Both the position numbers and the translations under genes were made by a program. From Bacillota bacterium (GTDB lineage Bacteria; Bacillota; Clostridia; Christensenellales; CAG-138), in contig JAEXTB010000280.1 of NCBI GenBank assembly GCA_023453725.1, positions 1 to 7,350 of the forward strand: a DNA stretch of 7,350 nt. The letters run 5' to 3'. How positions within the stretch are numbered: the stretch's first letter is position 1; the number at the start of each line of letters is the position of its first letter. The notes below the pieces were generated by a model that was not told where the DNA came from, ran no database searches, and saw only the letters and a list, made by a program, of their open reading frames with translations. This document shows positions 1 to 6,058 of this stretch, one piece after another.

Positions 1-1
1 G

Positions 2-2275
2 GGCGAAGGCTACCAGCAGCGTCCGCAGGGCGGCTATCAGCAACGCCCGCAGGGTGGCGGCTTCCAGCAGGGCGGCTATCAGCAACGCCCGCAGGGTGGC
101 GGCTTCCAACAGGGCGGTTATCAGCAACGCCCGCAGGGTGGCGGCTTCCAACAGGGCGGCTATCAGCAGCGTCCGCAGGGTGGCGGCTTCCAGCAGGGCG
201 GCGGCTACCAGCAGCGCCCGCAGGGTGGCGGTGGTTTCCAGCGCCCACAGGGAGAAGGATTCCAGCGCAGGCCTGGCGTAAAGCCCGCCGCGCCTATCAC
301 GCCTGCTGCCGGCAAGGAAAAAGTAAGCAATTACGATCCGAATAAGAGCAATTACACCAGAAATTACGAGGCTGAAAAGAAGGCGCGCAACAAAAAGACG
401 ATCCAGAAGGAAGCAGTCCCCATCGCGCGCGCCGCGTGGGATGAGGATGCGCCGATGGGCAGCAGCCGCAGGAAGCCCCGCAAAATGCAGCCGCAGCACA
501 GGCCGGAGCCTGTAATCATTGAAAAGGCGGTTATCACAACGGAAACAATTACGGTAAAAGACCTTTCCGAAAAAATCGGAAAGCCCGCAGGCGAAATTAT
601 CAAGAAACTCTTCCTGATTGGGACGATTGCAACCATCAACCAGGAGCTTGATTTTGATACCTGCGAGCTGATCGCATCCGAATACGGCATTGCGCTTGAA
701 CAGCAAATTGCCAAGACATTTGAAGAAGTGCTTCAGGACAGATCCGACGAACAGGATGCGCCTGAAACCCTGATGGAGCGTCCTCCGGTTGTTACCATCA
801 TGGGCCACGTCGATCATGGCAAGACCTCGTTGCTTGACGCCATCCGCAATGCCCGCGTAACGGAAGGTGAGGCAGGCGGTATAACGCAGCATATCGGTGC
901 ATATACCGTGGAGTGCAACGGCAGAAGCATTACGTTCATCGATACCCCGGGCCATGAGGCGTTCACCTCCATGCGTGCCCGCGGCGCGCAGGTGACGGAT
1001 ATCGTCATACTCGTTGTTGCGGCGGACGACGGCATCAAGCCCCAGACGGTGGAAGCCATCAACCACGCTAAGGCTGCCGGTGTTCCCATTATTGTTGCGC
1101 TCAACAAAATGGACCGTCCGGAGGCCGATCCGGACCGTGTCAAGCAGCAATTGACGGAATACTCCCTCGTTTCTGAAGAATGGGGCGGCGATACCATCTG
1201 TGTTCCCGTTTCCGCAAAAACCCAGATGGGCCTTGATACGCTTCTTGAAATGATACTGCTGCAGGCGGATGTGTTGGAATTAAAGGCCAATCCCAACCGT
1301 ATTGCGAAGGGTACTATCGTGGAAGCGCAGCTTGATAAAGGCCGTGGACCTATCGCAACCGTACTTGTGCAGAACGGCACGCTGCGCGTCGGCGATACGA
1401 TCGTCGCAGGCATCGCCTATGGCCGCGTTCGCGCTATGATGGACGACAAAGGCCGCAGGGTGCAGGAAGCAGGCCCGAGCCAGCCGGTTGAGGTGCTGGG
1501 CTTTAGCGAAGTTCCCGCTGCCGGCGATACCCTGAACGTTGCGGAAATCGATAAGCTTTCCCGCCAGGTTGCGGAAGAGCGCCGCGATAAAATCAAGGCC
1601 GAGCAATTAAAGAACCTCTCCAAGGTCTCTTTGGATGATCTGTTCAGCCAGATCGCGGAAGGTGAAATCAAGGATCTTAACATCATCGTCAAGGCGGATG
1701 TGCAGGGTTCTGTGGAAGCCGTCAAACAGGCGCTTGAAAAGCTCTCCAATGAGGAAGTCCGCGTTCGCTGCATCCATGGCGGCGTAGGCGCCATCACCGG
1801 ATCGGATATTATGTTTGCCTCCGCGTCCAACGCCATCATCATCGGCTTCAACGTGCGCATGGATAACGTGGCGCGTGTTGCCTCCGAAAAAGAGAAGGTG
1901 GATGTGCGGATGTACCGCATCATCTACAATGCGATTGAGGATGTTCAGAACGCGATGAAGGGCATGTTCAAGCCCGTATTCAAAGAAGTCGAGCTTGGCC
2001 GCATCTCCGTGCGCAATACATTCAAGGTATCGGGCGTTGGTACAATCGCGGGCGCATATGTGCAGGAAGGCAAGGTTGCCCGCAACGCGCAGGTTCGCGT
2101 GGTGCGTGACGGTATCGTCATCCACGAAGGCAAGATTTCCTCGCTCAAGCGCTTCAAGGACGATGCAAAGGAAGTCGCGCAGGGCTACGAGTGCGGCATC
2201 GGCATTGATGGCTTCAACGACCTGCTCGAAGGCGATACAATCGAAGCCTTCGTTATGGAAGAAGTCAAGAAATAA
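2..2275 (+). CDS. infB: Translation initiation factor IF-2 (5' partial)
   Basis: IF2 is the GTPase that brings fMet-tRNA to the 30S subunit and promotes subunit joining. The frame is open from base 2 to the TAA at 2273-2275, giving 757 residues, with the true start upstream of the window. In order: a Gly/Gln/Arg-rich repeat tract (residues 1-92), a charged linker, an IF2_N domain (about 184-229), and the GTPase domain. That domain has G1 GHVDHGKT (268-275), G2 GGITQHIG (292-299), G3 DTPGH (314-318), G4 NKMD (368-371) and G5 SAK (404-406). Domains II, III (around KADVQGSVEA, near residue 560) and the fMet-tRNA-binding domain IV follow. All GTPase motifs are intact, so the protein should be active. 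The first ATG in this frame, at 455, is not the main start, because coding sequence continues upstream without a stop. That ATG could be a second, internal start. Confidence 0.97.
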   Translation, partial: GEGYQQRPQGGYQQRPQGGGFQQGGYQQRPQGGGFQQGGYQQRPQGGGFQQGGYQQRPQGGGFQQGGGYQQRPQGGGGFQRPQGEGFQRRPGVKPAAPITPAAGKEKVSNYDPNKSNYTRNYEAEKKARNKKTIQKEAVPIARAAWDEDAPMGSSRRKPRKMQPQHRPEPVIIEKAVITTETITVKDLSEKIGKPAGEIIKKLFLIGTIATINQELDFDTCELIASEYGIALEQQIAKTFEEVLQDRSDEQDAPETLMERPPVVTIMGHVDHGKTSLLDAIRNARVTEGEAGGITQHIGAYTVECNGRSITFIDTPGHEAFTSMRARGAQVTDIVILVVAADDGIKPQTVEAINHAKAAGVPIIVALNKMDRPEADPDRVKQQLTEYSLVSEEWGGDTICVPVSAKTQMGLDTLLEMILLQADVLELKANPNRIAKGTIVEAQLDKGRGPIATVLVQNGTLRVGDTIVAGIAYGRVRAMMDDKGRRVQEAGPSQPVEVLGFSEVPAAGDTLNVAEIDKLSRQVAEERRDKIKAEQLKNLSKVSLDDLFSQIAEGEIKDLNIIVKADVQGSVEAVKQALEKLSNEEVRVRCIHGGVGAITGSDIMFASASNAIIIGFNVRMDNVARVASEKEKVDVRMYRIIYNAIEDVQNAMKGMFKPVFKEVELGRISVRNTFKVSGVGTIAGAYVQEGKVARNAQVRVVRDGIVIHEGKISSLKRFKDDAKEVAQGYECGIGIDGFNDLLEGDTIEAFVMEEVKK
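29..241 (+). repeat. 42-bp tandem coding repeat in infB (GGYQQRPQGGGFQQ units)
   Basis: Four consecutive 42-bp units at 29-70, 71-112, 113-154 and 155-196 each encode exactly GGYQQRPQGGGFQQ. They differ only at a few third-codon positions (cag/caa, ggc/ggt, cgc/cgt). A fifth unit, 197-241, is lengthened by two glycines. A partial unit (GEGYQQRPQ) lies at 2-28, and degenerate traces (GFQRPQ, GEGFQRRP) run to about 275. The unit length is a multiple of three, so gain or loss of copies keeps the frame. The peptide is low complexity and probably disordered. The array may begin upstream of the window. Confidence 0.95.
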
Positions 2276-2323
2276 GCGCACACTAACGTTATTACCCGGC
2301 AACGGTTTACTTGAAGGAGAACT

Positions 2324-2692
2324 ATGTCTGCCATACGACAGGATAGATTGAATGAAGAAATCAAAAAGGCCGTCAGCGAAGTCATCCGGGAAATGAAGGA
2401 TCCACGCATTTCCCCGATGACAACCATTACGCAGGCGGAGGTCACAAACGACCTTAAGCACGCTAAGCTGATGGTAAGCATTTACGAAGCGGATGAGCAG
2501 ATGAGAAAGTCGAGTATCGATGCGCTCAATCATGCCGCCGGATTCATTACCCGGGAGCTTGGGCGCAGGATGCAGATCAGGCGCCTACCTTCGCTCAAAT
2601 TTATACTGGATACCTCCATTGAGTACAGCGTACACATCGCTAAGATACTCGATACGCTGCATATCGAAAAACAGGAGAGCGGCGATGAATGA
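2324..2692 (+). CDS. rbfA: 30S ribosome-binding factor A
   Basis: RbfA is a small KH-fold protein that binds the immature 30S subunit and helps mature the 5' end of 16S rRNA; it is known for its role in cold adaptation. The 122 residues are the usual family length. The N-terminal helix begins MSAIRQDRLNEEIKKAVSEV. The helix-kink-helix Ala-x-Gly (AAG) is at residues 71-73, and the family's C-terminal strand-helix pattern (RRMQIRRLPSLKF, then a YSVHIAKIL helix) spans about 81-109. The ATG follows an AGGAG Shine-Dalgarno at 2315-2319 with 4 nt between, which fixes the start. It lies 48 nt after infB, with no clear terminator between, so the two are probably co-transcribed. Its last 8 nt overlap the next gene. 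Confidence 0.96.
   Translation: MSAIRQDRLNEEIKKAVSEVIREMKDPRISPMTTITQAEVTNDLKHAKLMVSIYEADEQMRKSSIDALNHAAGFITRELGRRMQIRRLPSLKFILDTSIEYSVHIAKILDTLHIEKQESGDE
2673..2677 (+). promoter_or_regulatory. Ribosome binding site of nrnA, inside rbfA
   Basis: AGGAG, 7 nt before ATG 2685, lies within the last codons of rbfA. It decides between this start and the longer upstream open frame, and supports translation coupled to rbfA. Confidence 0.75.
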
Positions 2693-3662
2693 GGCAGTCG
2701 TCACATTTGCCGAATGGCTCCGGCGGGAGGACGGGTTTACACTCATCTCCCACATTTCCCCGGATGGGGATACGATCGGCTCCTCTCTCGCACTTTTTGG
2801 CATACTGACCGCTATGGGTAAACGCGTGCAGGCCGTCTGCGAACAGCCGGTACCCCGCGTTTATTCTTTTTTACCGCACGCGGATCAGGTGCTTTTGCCG
2901 GATCAGGCAGGGGAGAACTTTCATAACGCAATCTCCATTGATTGCGCGGATACCGCCCGCATGGGGGCCGCAATCAACCTGTTCGAGCAAGCGAATGCAA
3001 AGGGGAACATCGATCATCATCGTACCAACCCCTTATTCGGGGACTATGTTCTTCATGATGACGATGCCGCCGCAACGGGCGAAATCATCTATGCGCTTTG
3101 GCGTGAGCTTGATGTCGCGCTTCACGGCGGCGCGGCGCAGGAGATTGCCGCCTGCTTATTTACTGCCATCAGTACGGATACCGGAAATTTTGCATACAGC
3201 AATACAACGCCTTCCACGTTTTTTGCCGCGGCTGGTCTTCTTGAAACCGGTATTGACATCGCAGGCATCAACCGCAGGGTGTACCGCACCGTTCCGCTTG
3301 CAAAAAAGCGACTGCTTGGCTATGTATTGACCAATATGGAACTGTTTGAGGACGGAAAAATCGGTTTCGCGTTTGTTTCTCAGGAAGCGCTCATCTCTTT
3401 GGGTGCGTCGCCGGAGGAAGTGGATGGCGTGATTGATGACATCCGGGATATTGATACGGTAGAGGTCGCCATACTTGCGCGCGAAGCGAAAGATGGTACC
3501 TGCAAGGTTAGTTTGCGCTCCAAACAATATGCCGATGTAAGCGCCATTGCGCACCGTTTGAGCGGCGGCGGGCACTTTCATGCTGCGGGCTGCACCTGGG
3601 AAGGCGAGCCTGAACCATTAAAGGCGGAATTATTACGTTTGGCAAAGGATGCGCTGCAGTGA
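2685..3662 (+). CDS. nrnA: DHH/DHHA1 phosphoesterase, NrnA-type nanoRNase / pAp phosphatase
   Basis: NrnA-type enzymes hydrolyse 2-5 nt RNA oligomers to mononucleotides and often dephosphorylate pAp to AMP, using Mn2+ in the cytoplasm. The 325 residues match the family length. Metal-binding motifs are all present: H23 with PDGD (26-29), DCAD (86-89), DHH (110-112) and TDTGNF (164-169, D165). The C-terminal DHHA1 domain carries the substrate-binding GGGH at 294-297. The frame is open further upstream, to 2520. I chose ATG 2685 because the family start pattern begins there and AGGAG (2673-2677) lies 7 nt before it. The gene overlaps rbfA by 8 nt and truB by 4 nt, suggesting translational coupling. 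Exact substrate preference (oligoribonucleotide, pAp or cyclic-dinucleotide product pGpG/pApA) cannot be read from sequence. Confidence 0.92.
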   Translation: MNEAVVTFAEWLRREDGFTLISHISPDGDTIGSSLALFGILTAMGKRVQAVCEQPVPRVYSFLPHADQVLLPDQAGENFHNAISIDCADTARMGAAINLFEQANAKGNIDHHRTNPLFGDYVLHDDDAAATGEIIYALWRELDVALHGGAAQEIAACLFTAISTDTGNFAYSNTTPSTFFAAAGLLETGIDIAGINRRVYRTVPLAKKRLLGYVLTNMELFEDGKIGFAFVSQEALISLGASPEEVDGVIDDIRDIDTVEVAILAREAKDGTCKVSLRSKQYADVSAIAHRLSGGGHFHAAGCTWEGEPEPLKAELLRLAKDALQ

Positions 3663-4033
3663 CGGAAGGAATTGTCAATGTATTAAAGCCGCCGGGAATG
3701 ACCTCAAGCAATGTGGTGAGCGATATCCGCAAGCTCTTTGGGCTAAAGCGCGTCGGCCATACGGGAACATTGGACCCGGGTGCCGCAGGCGTGCTGCCAA
3801 TATGCCTAGGCAGAGCTACGCGCTTATTCGATTATCTGGTGGATAAGGAAAAGGAATATATCGCAGAAATCTGCTTTGGCAGTTGTACGGATACCCAGGA
3901 CAGCTATGGGCGTGTGGTTGCCACAAGCGAACAAATTGTTGACGAGGCTATGCTCCTTTGTGCACTGCCATCCTTTATGGGAGAACAGGTGCAGACTGCC
4001 CCCAAATACTCGGCATTGAAAACCGGTGGCTAA
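3659..4033 (+). CDS. truB: TruB N-terminal fragment (124 aa)
   Basis: This is the piece of truB translated from GTG 3659 to the premature TAA. It holds the pseudouridine synthase catalytic Asp39 in GHTGTLDP, Tyr67, and the first part of the YSALK motif (117-121). It lacks the conserved Arg of GTYIRT (Arg173) and the C-terminal RNA-binding domain. The pseudouridine synthase fold is cut in the middle, so this fragment alone is unlikely to be active. The GTG start overlaps the nrnA stop by 4 nt. Confidence 0.8.
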   Translation: MTEGIVNVLKPPGMTSSNVVSDIRKLFGLKRVGHTGTLDPGAAGVLPICLGRATRLFDYLVDKEKEYIAEICFGSCTDTQDSYGRVVATSEQIVDEAMLLCALPSFMGEQVQTAPKYSALKTGG

Positions 4034-4036
4034 GCG

Positions 4037-4546
4037 ATGTACGAGCTTGCGCGCAGCGGGCAGGAGGTGCCCGAACGCGTGCGTCCTGTAACGATTCATG
4101 CGCTTGAGCTTATTACGAAGACCAAAGAGAACCGCTTCCTGCTGCGCATCGGTTGTTCGCGCGGGACATATATAAGAACGCTGTGCGAAGACATCGGCAA
4201 GCGCCTAAACGTATGTGCACATATGTCTTTTTTGCTGCGTACGGCGTCCGGATCGTTTCAGATAGGCGAGGCTTACAGCATACAGGAACTTGCCGTACTA
4301 AAAGAGCAGGGCATGCTTGAAACGAGTATCGTATCGATCCAGCAGGCGCTCCCGTTCCTGCTGCACGTAACCGTTACCGACAAAAAGTCGATATCACGGC
4401 TTCAAAACGGATGCACCGAGCCGCTTTGTGAATGCGCCGGGATGCAGGAAGATCAAAGCTGCCTGGTATTTGGAGATGGCGAATTGATAGGCATCGGGGT
4501 ATATACATCGGCCGGGCTGAAGCTCAAACTCCATCTTGAGGCTTAA
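4037..4546 (+). CDS. truB: TruB C-terminal fragment (169 aa)
   Basis: This piece is in the same frame as the N-terminal fragment and starts at an ATG one codon after the premature stop. It carries YELARSGQEV, the RPVTI strand, CSRGTYIRTLCEDIG with the conserved Arg (residue 47 here), the RTASGSF segment, and a C-terminal TruB/PUA-like domain that ends in a normal TAA. A weak GGTGG lies 7 nt before the ATG, so reinitiation after termination is possible but not shown. The fragment lacks the catalytic Asp. If the TAA is an error, this ATG is simply Met127 of one protein. Confidence 0.75.
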   Translation: MYELARSGQEVPERVRPVTIHALELITKTKENRFLLRIGCSRGTYIRTLCEDIGKRLNVCAHMSFLLRTASGSFQIGEAYSIQELAVLKEQGMLETSIVSIQQALPFLLHVTVTDKKSISRLQNGCTEPLCECAGMQEDQSCLVFGDGELIGIGVYTSAGLKLKLHLEA

Positions 4547-4585
4547 AAGCAAAAAGCAGGACCTTAAAGCATATTAATCCGTTTT

Positions 4586-4610
4586 AAGCGCCTAGCGAAT
4601 AGGGGCGCTT
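4586..4610 (+). promoter_or_regulatory. Hairpin upstream of ribF (possible attenuator or weak terminator)
   Basis: AAGCGCC (4586-4592) is perfectly complementary to GGCGCTT (4604-4610). An alternative pairing puts CCTA (4591-4594) against TAGG (4600-4603) with a GCGAA loop. It ends 9 nt before the ribF Shine-Dalgarno (4620-4626). What follows is GCGGTTTATA, not a clean T-run, so termination would be weak at best. I see no match to an FMN riboswitch, which would need a larger multi-stem aptamer than this 87-nt gap provides. Confidence 0.45.
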
Positions 4611-4633
4611 GCGGTTTATAAAGAGGTTTATTT

Positions 4634-5548
4634 ATGCAGAACAGGCAAAAAACACCCGTGGTAATTGCTTTGGGCATGTTTGACGGCGTACATTTGGGCC
4701 ATAGGGCGTTGCTCAGGCATGCGGTGGAAACCGCAAAGGAACTTCACGCGCTTAGTGTAGCGTATACGTTTTCCAACCATCCAAGGGGCGTATTTGCACA
4801 GGCGCCCAAGCTGCTTTCCACCGAGCAGGAACGGCGCACCTGCCTCAAAAAGCTGGGGTTGGACCGCGTACAGATGGAGGTTTTCGACAAAGAAACCGCC
4901 ATGCTCTCCCCGGAAGCATTTGTGAAGCGCCTGCAGGACCAGTATGAGGTGCGGGCGTTTGTGGTGGGTTTTAACTATACATTCGGCCAGGGCGGAAAGG
5001 GTACGCCCGAAACGCTGATGGAACTTGGCCGTATGCATTCATTCTCTGTGCATGTCATCCCACCTGTGCTGTTTGAAGGGGAAACGGTATCGAGCACACG
5101 AATTCGCCAGCTCATTACCACAGGTGAGCTCACGAACGCAAACATGATGCTCAGTGAGCCGTACTCCTTATCTGGCTTGGTGGTAAAAAACCGCCGCATC
5201 GGCACCTCATTGGGGTTTCCCACGGCAAATATCCAAATTCCGGCAGAAAAAGCGCTGCCTGCAACCGGGATTTATGTAACTTCCGCCCTGCACGAAGGGC
5301 GCTGTTATGAAGCTGTAACAAACGTTGGCACCAATCCCACTGTGAACGGAAATGTGCTGACTGTGGAGACATATTTGATGGACTATGAGGGCGATCTCTA
5401 CGGCAAAGAGCTCACCGTGCAGTTCCATAAGCGGCTGCGCGACGAGGTTCGTTTTGACAGCAAAGAGGCGCTTGTTTTGCAGATCCAGCAGGATGTACTT
5501 GACGCAAAAGCTTGGTTTCAACTGGACGTCAACAGGAAGATTGGCTAA
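4634..5548 (+). CDS. ribF: Bifunctional riboflavin kinase / FAD synthetase
   Basis: RibF phosphorylates riboflavin to FMN and then adenylylates FMN to FAD, each step using ATP, in the cytoplasm. The 304 residues match the family. The N-terminal adenylyltransferase domain has GMFDGVHLGH (14-23, the HxGH nucleotide motif), VVGFNYTFGQGGKG (110-123) and SSTRIR (153-158). The C-terminal kinase domain has GFPTAN (194-199), GIYV (212-215), NVGTNPT (230-236) and VETYLMD with the probable catalytic Glu245. AAAGAGG at 4620-4626, 7 nt before ATG 4634, supports the start. It is 87 nt after truB and ahead of rpsO, as in other Firmicutes. A T7 run follows the stop (5558-5564), but I find no convincing stem before it. 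Confidence 0.96.
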   Translation: MQNRQKTPVVIALGMFDGVHLGHRALLRHAVETAKELHALSVAYTFSNHPRGVFAQAPKLLSTEQERRTCLKKLGLDRVQMEVFDKETAMLSPEAFVKRLQDQYEVRAFVVGFNYTFGQGGKGTPETLMELGRMHSFSVHVIPPVLFEGETVSSTRIRQLITTGELTNANMMLSEPYSLSGLVVKNRRIGTSLGFPTANIQIPAEKALPATGIYVTSALHEGRCYEAVTNVGTNPTVNGNVLTVETYLMDYEGDLYGKELTVQFHKRLRDEVRFDSKEALVLQIQQDVLDAKAWFQLDVNRKIG

Positions 5549-5577
5549 AATCGGCACTTTTTTTAAGCAAAAGCATG

Positions 5578-5606
5578 TTTACAGGAGCGTGGCTCTATGC
5601 TACACT
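5578..5606 (+). promoter_or_regulatory. Sigma-A-type promoter for rpsO
   Basis: TTTACA (5578-5583, five of six consensus bases) and TACACT (5601-5606) are separated by exactly 17 nt. TGC directly before the -10 makes it an extended -10. Transcription would start near 5612-5614, leaving a leader of about 82 nt before rpsO. This separates rpsO expression from the upstream operon. Confidence 0.75.
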
Positions 5607-5612
5607 ATACCC

Positions 5613-5694
5613 TGTGATAGGAACCACGGCTCGGTTTTGCGACTCTCCGACGCATTACTTTGCCGCTGGGGATACTAAAATTTAGGAGGATACC
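5613..5694 (+). ncRNA. Structured 5' leader of rpsO, candidate S15 autoregulatory RNA
   Basis: Within the predicted leader, CCACGGC (5624-5630) pairs with GCCG-c-TGG (5662-5669) as a 7-bp stem with one bulged C. Inside it, either TGCG/CGCA (5638-5641 with 5651-5654) or TCGG/CCGA (5631-5634 with 5647-5650) can form. CTCC (5645-5648) in the inner loop could pair with GGAG (5685-5688) of the Shine-Dalgarno, hiding it. GGATAC occurs on each side of the ribosome-binding region (5670-5675 and 5688-5693). S15 is known to repress its own mRNA in several phyla through unrelated leader structures. I infer this is one such leader but cannot assign it to a described class. Confidence 0.5.
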
Positions 5695-5958
5695 ATGGAA
5701 AAGGATCGTAAACTAGAGATCATTGAGCAGTATAAACTGCATGATGGGGACACCGGCTCGCCCGAAGTGCAGATTGCACTCCTGACGGAGCGCATCAACC
5801 ACCTCAACGAGCATCTCAAACTGAACAAAAAGGATCATCACTCCCGCCGCGGCCTTCTCAAAATGGTCGGTCAGCGCAGGGGTCTTTTGAACTACCTCAA
5901 GGATAAGGACATTGAACGTTATAGAACGATCATTGCCAGCCTGAACCTGAGAAAATAA
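5695..5958 (+). CDS. rpsO: 30S ribosomal protein S15
   Basis: S15 is a primary 16S rRNA binder in the central domain (helices 20-22) and part of the platform and intersubunit bridge. The 87 residues are the usual length without the initiator Met counted separately in some species. Family hallmarks are visible: DTGSPEVQIALLTERI (19-34), then HLNEHLK, the rRNA-contacting DHHSRRGLL (47-55) and the C-terminal GQRRGLLNYL. AGGAGG (5684-5689), 5 nt before ATG 5695, is a near-perfect Shine-Dalgarno. The gene has its own promoter and leader upstream and a strong terminator downstream, so it can be expressed as a single-gene transcript within the ribF-rpsO-pnp order. Confidence 0.98.
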   Translation: MEKDRKLEIIEQYKLHDGDTGSPEVQIALLTERINHLNEHLKLNKKDHHSRRGLLKMVGQRRGLLNYLKDKDIERYRTIIASLNLRK

Positions 5959-5972
5959 GTGCATGAGCGGGG

Positions 5973-5998
5973 AAAGCGGGGAGCTTCCCCGCTTTTTT
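5973..5998 (+). terminator. Intrinsic terminator after rpsO
   Basis: AAAGCGGGGA (5973-5982), loop GCT, then TCCCCGCTTT (5986-5995) forms a 10-bp stem that merges into a run of six T (5993-5998), 14 nt after the rpsO stop. The GC-rich core and T-run make this a confident call. The left arm is preceded by a second copy of AGCGGGGA (5966-5973), which offers a slipped alternative pairing. Confidence 0.93.
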
Positions 5999-6058
5999 GT
6001 TATTTTGGCGAACATGGCGGCAAAATACAGATACCTGGTTTGAGATATGGCGCGTATT

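Larger units (their letters stand above)
3659..4546 (+). pseudogene. truB: tRNA pseudouridine(55) synthase TruB, interrupted by an in-frame TAA
   Basis: TruB converts U55 in the T-loop of tRNAs to pseudouridine. Read through the stop, the frame gives 295 positions, the normal family length. The start is GTG 3659, overlapping the nrnA TGA as GTGA, with AAGGA at 3645-3649. The N-terminal half has NVLKPPGMTS, GHTGTLDPGA with catalytic Asp39, and conserved Tyr67. Codon 125 is TAA (4031-4033), inside the conserved YSALK..G-x-x-x-YELAR segment, where E. coli TruB has Lys. An AAA-to-TAA change would explain it. After the stop, in the same frame, come YELARSG, the CSRGTYIRT motif (Arg173) and a C-terminal PUA-like domain, all well preserved. 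This is a recent nonsense mutation, a sequencing or assembly error, or a gene still expressed in two pieces. Pseudogene status is therefore provisional. Confidence 0.85.

Noticed and set aside
54..281. 75-residue open frame rich in Ala, Ser and Arg within the repeat tract
   Set aside because: It is an out-of-frame reading of the 42-bp infB repeats, which stay open in several frames because the unit is a multiple of three.
1607..2533. Long 308-residue open frame on the minus strand opposite infB and rbfA
   Set aside because: It is antisense to two well-supported genes and shows no recognisable family pattern; codon bias of the + strand genes explains it.
4031..4033. Recoding of the truB stop as a special amino acid
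   Set aside because: Selenocysteine uses TGA and pyrrolysine TAG; the codon is TAA, and other genes here end normally in TAA.
4547..4633. FMN riboswitch before ribF
   Set aside because: The 87-nt gap has one small hairpin and none of the multi-stem conserved core expected of that aptamer.
5535..5564. Possible terminator after ribF (T7 run at 5558-5564)
   Set aside because: Only a 4-bp GATT/AATC stem precedes the T-run, too weak to support a terminator.
5385..5678. 97-residue open frame across the ribF end and rpsO promoter
   Set aside because: It is out of frame with ribF, crosses the promoter and leader, and resembles no known protein.
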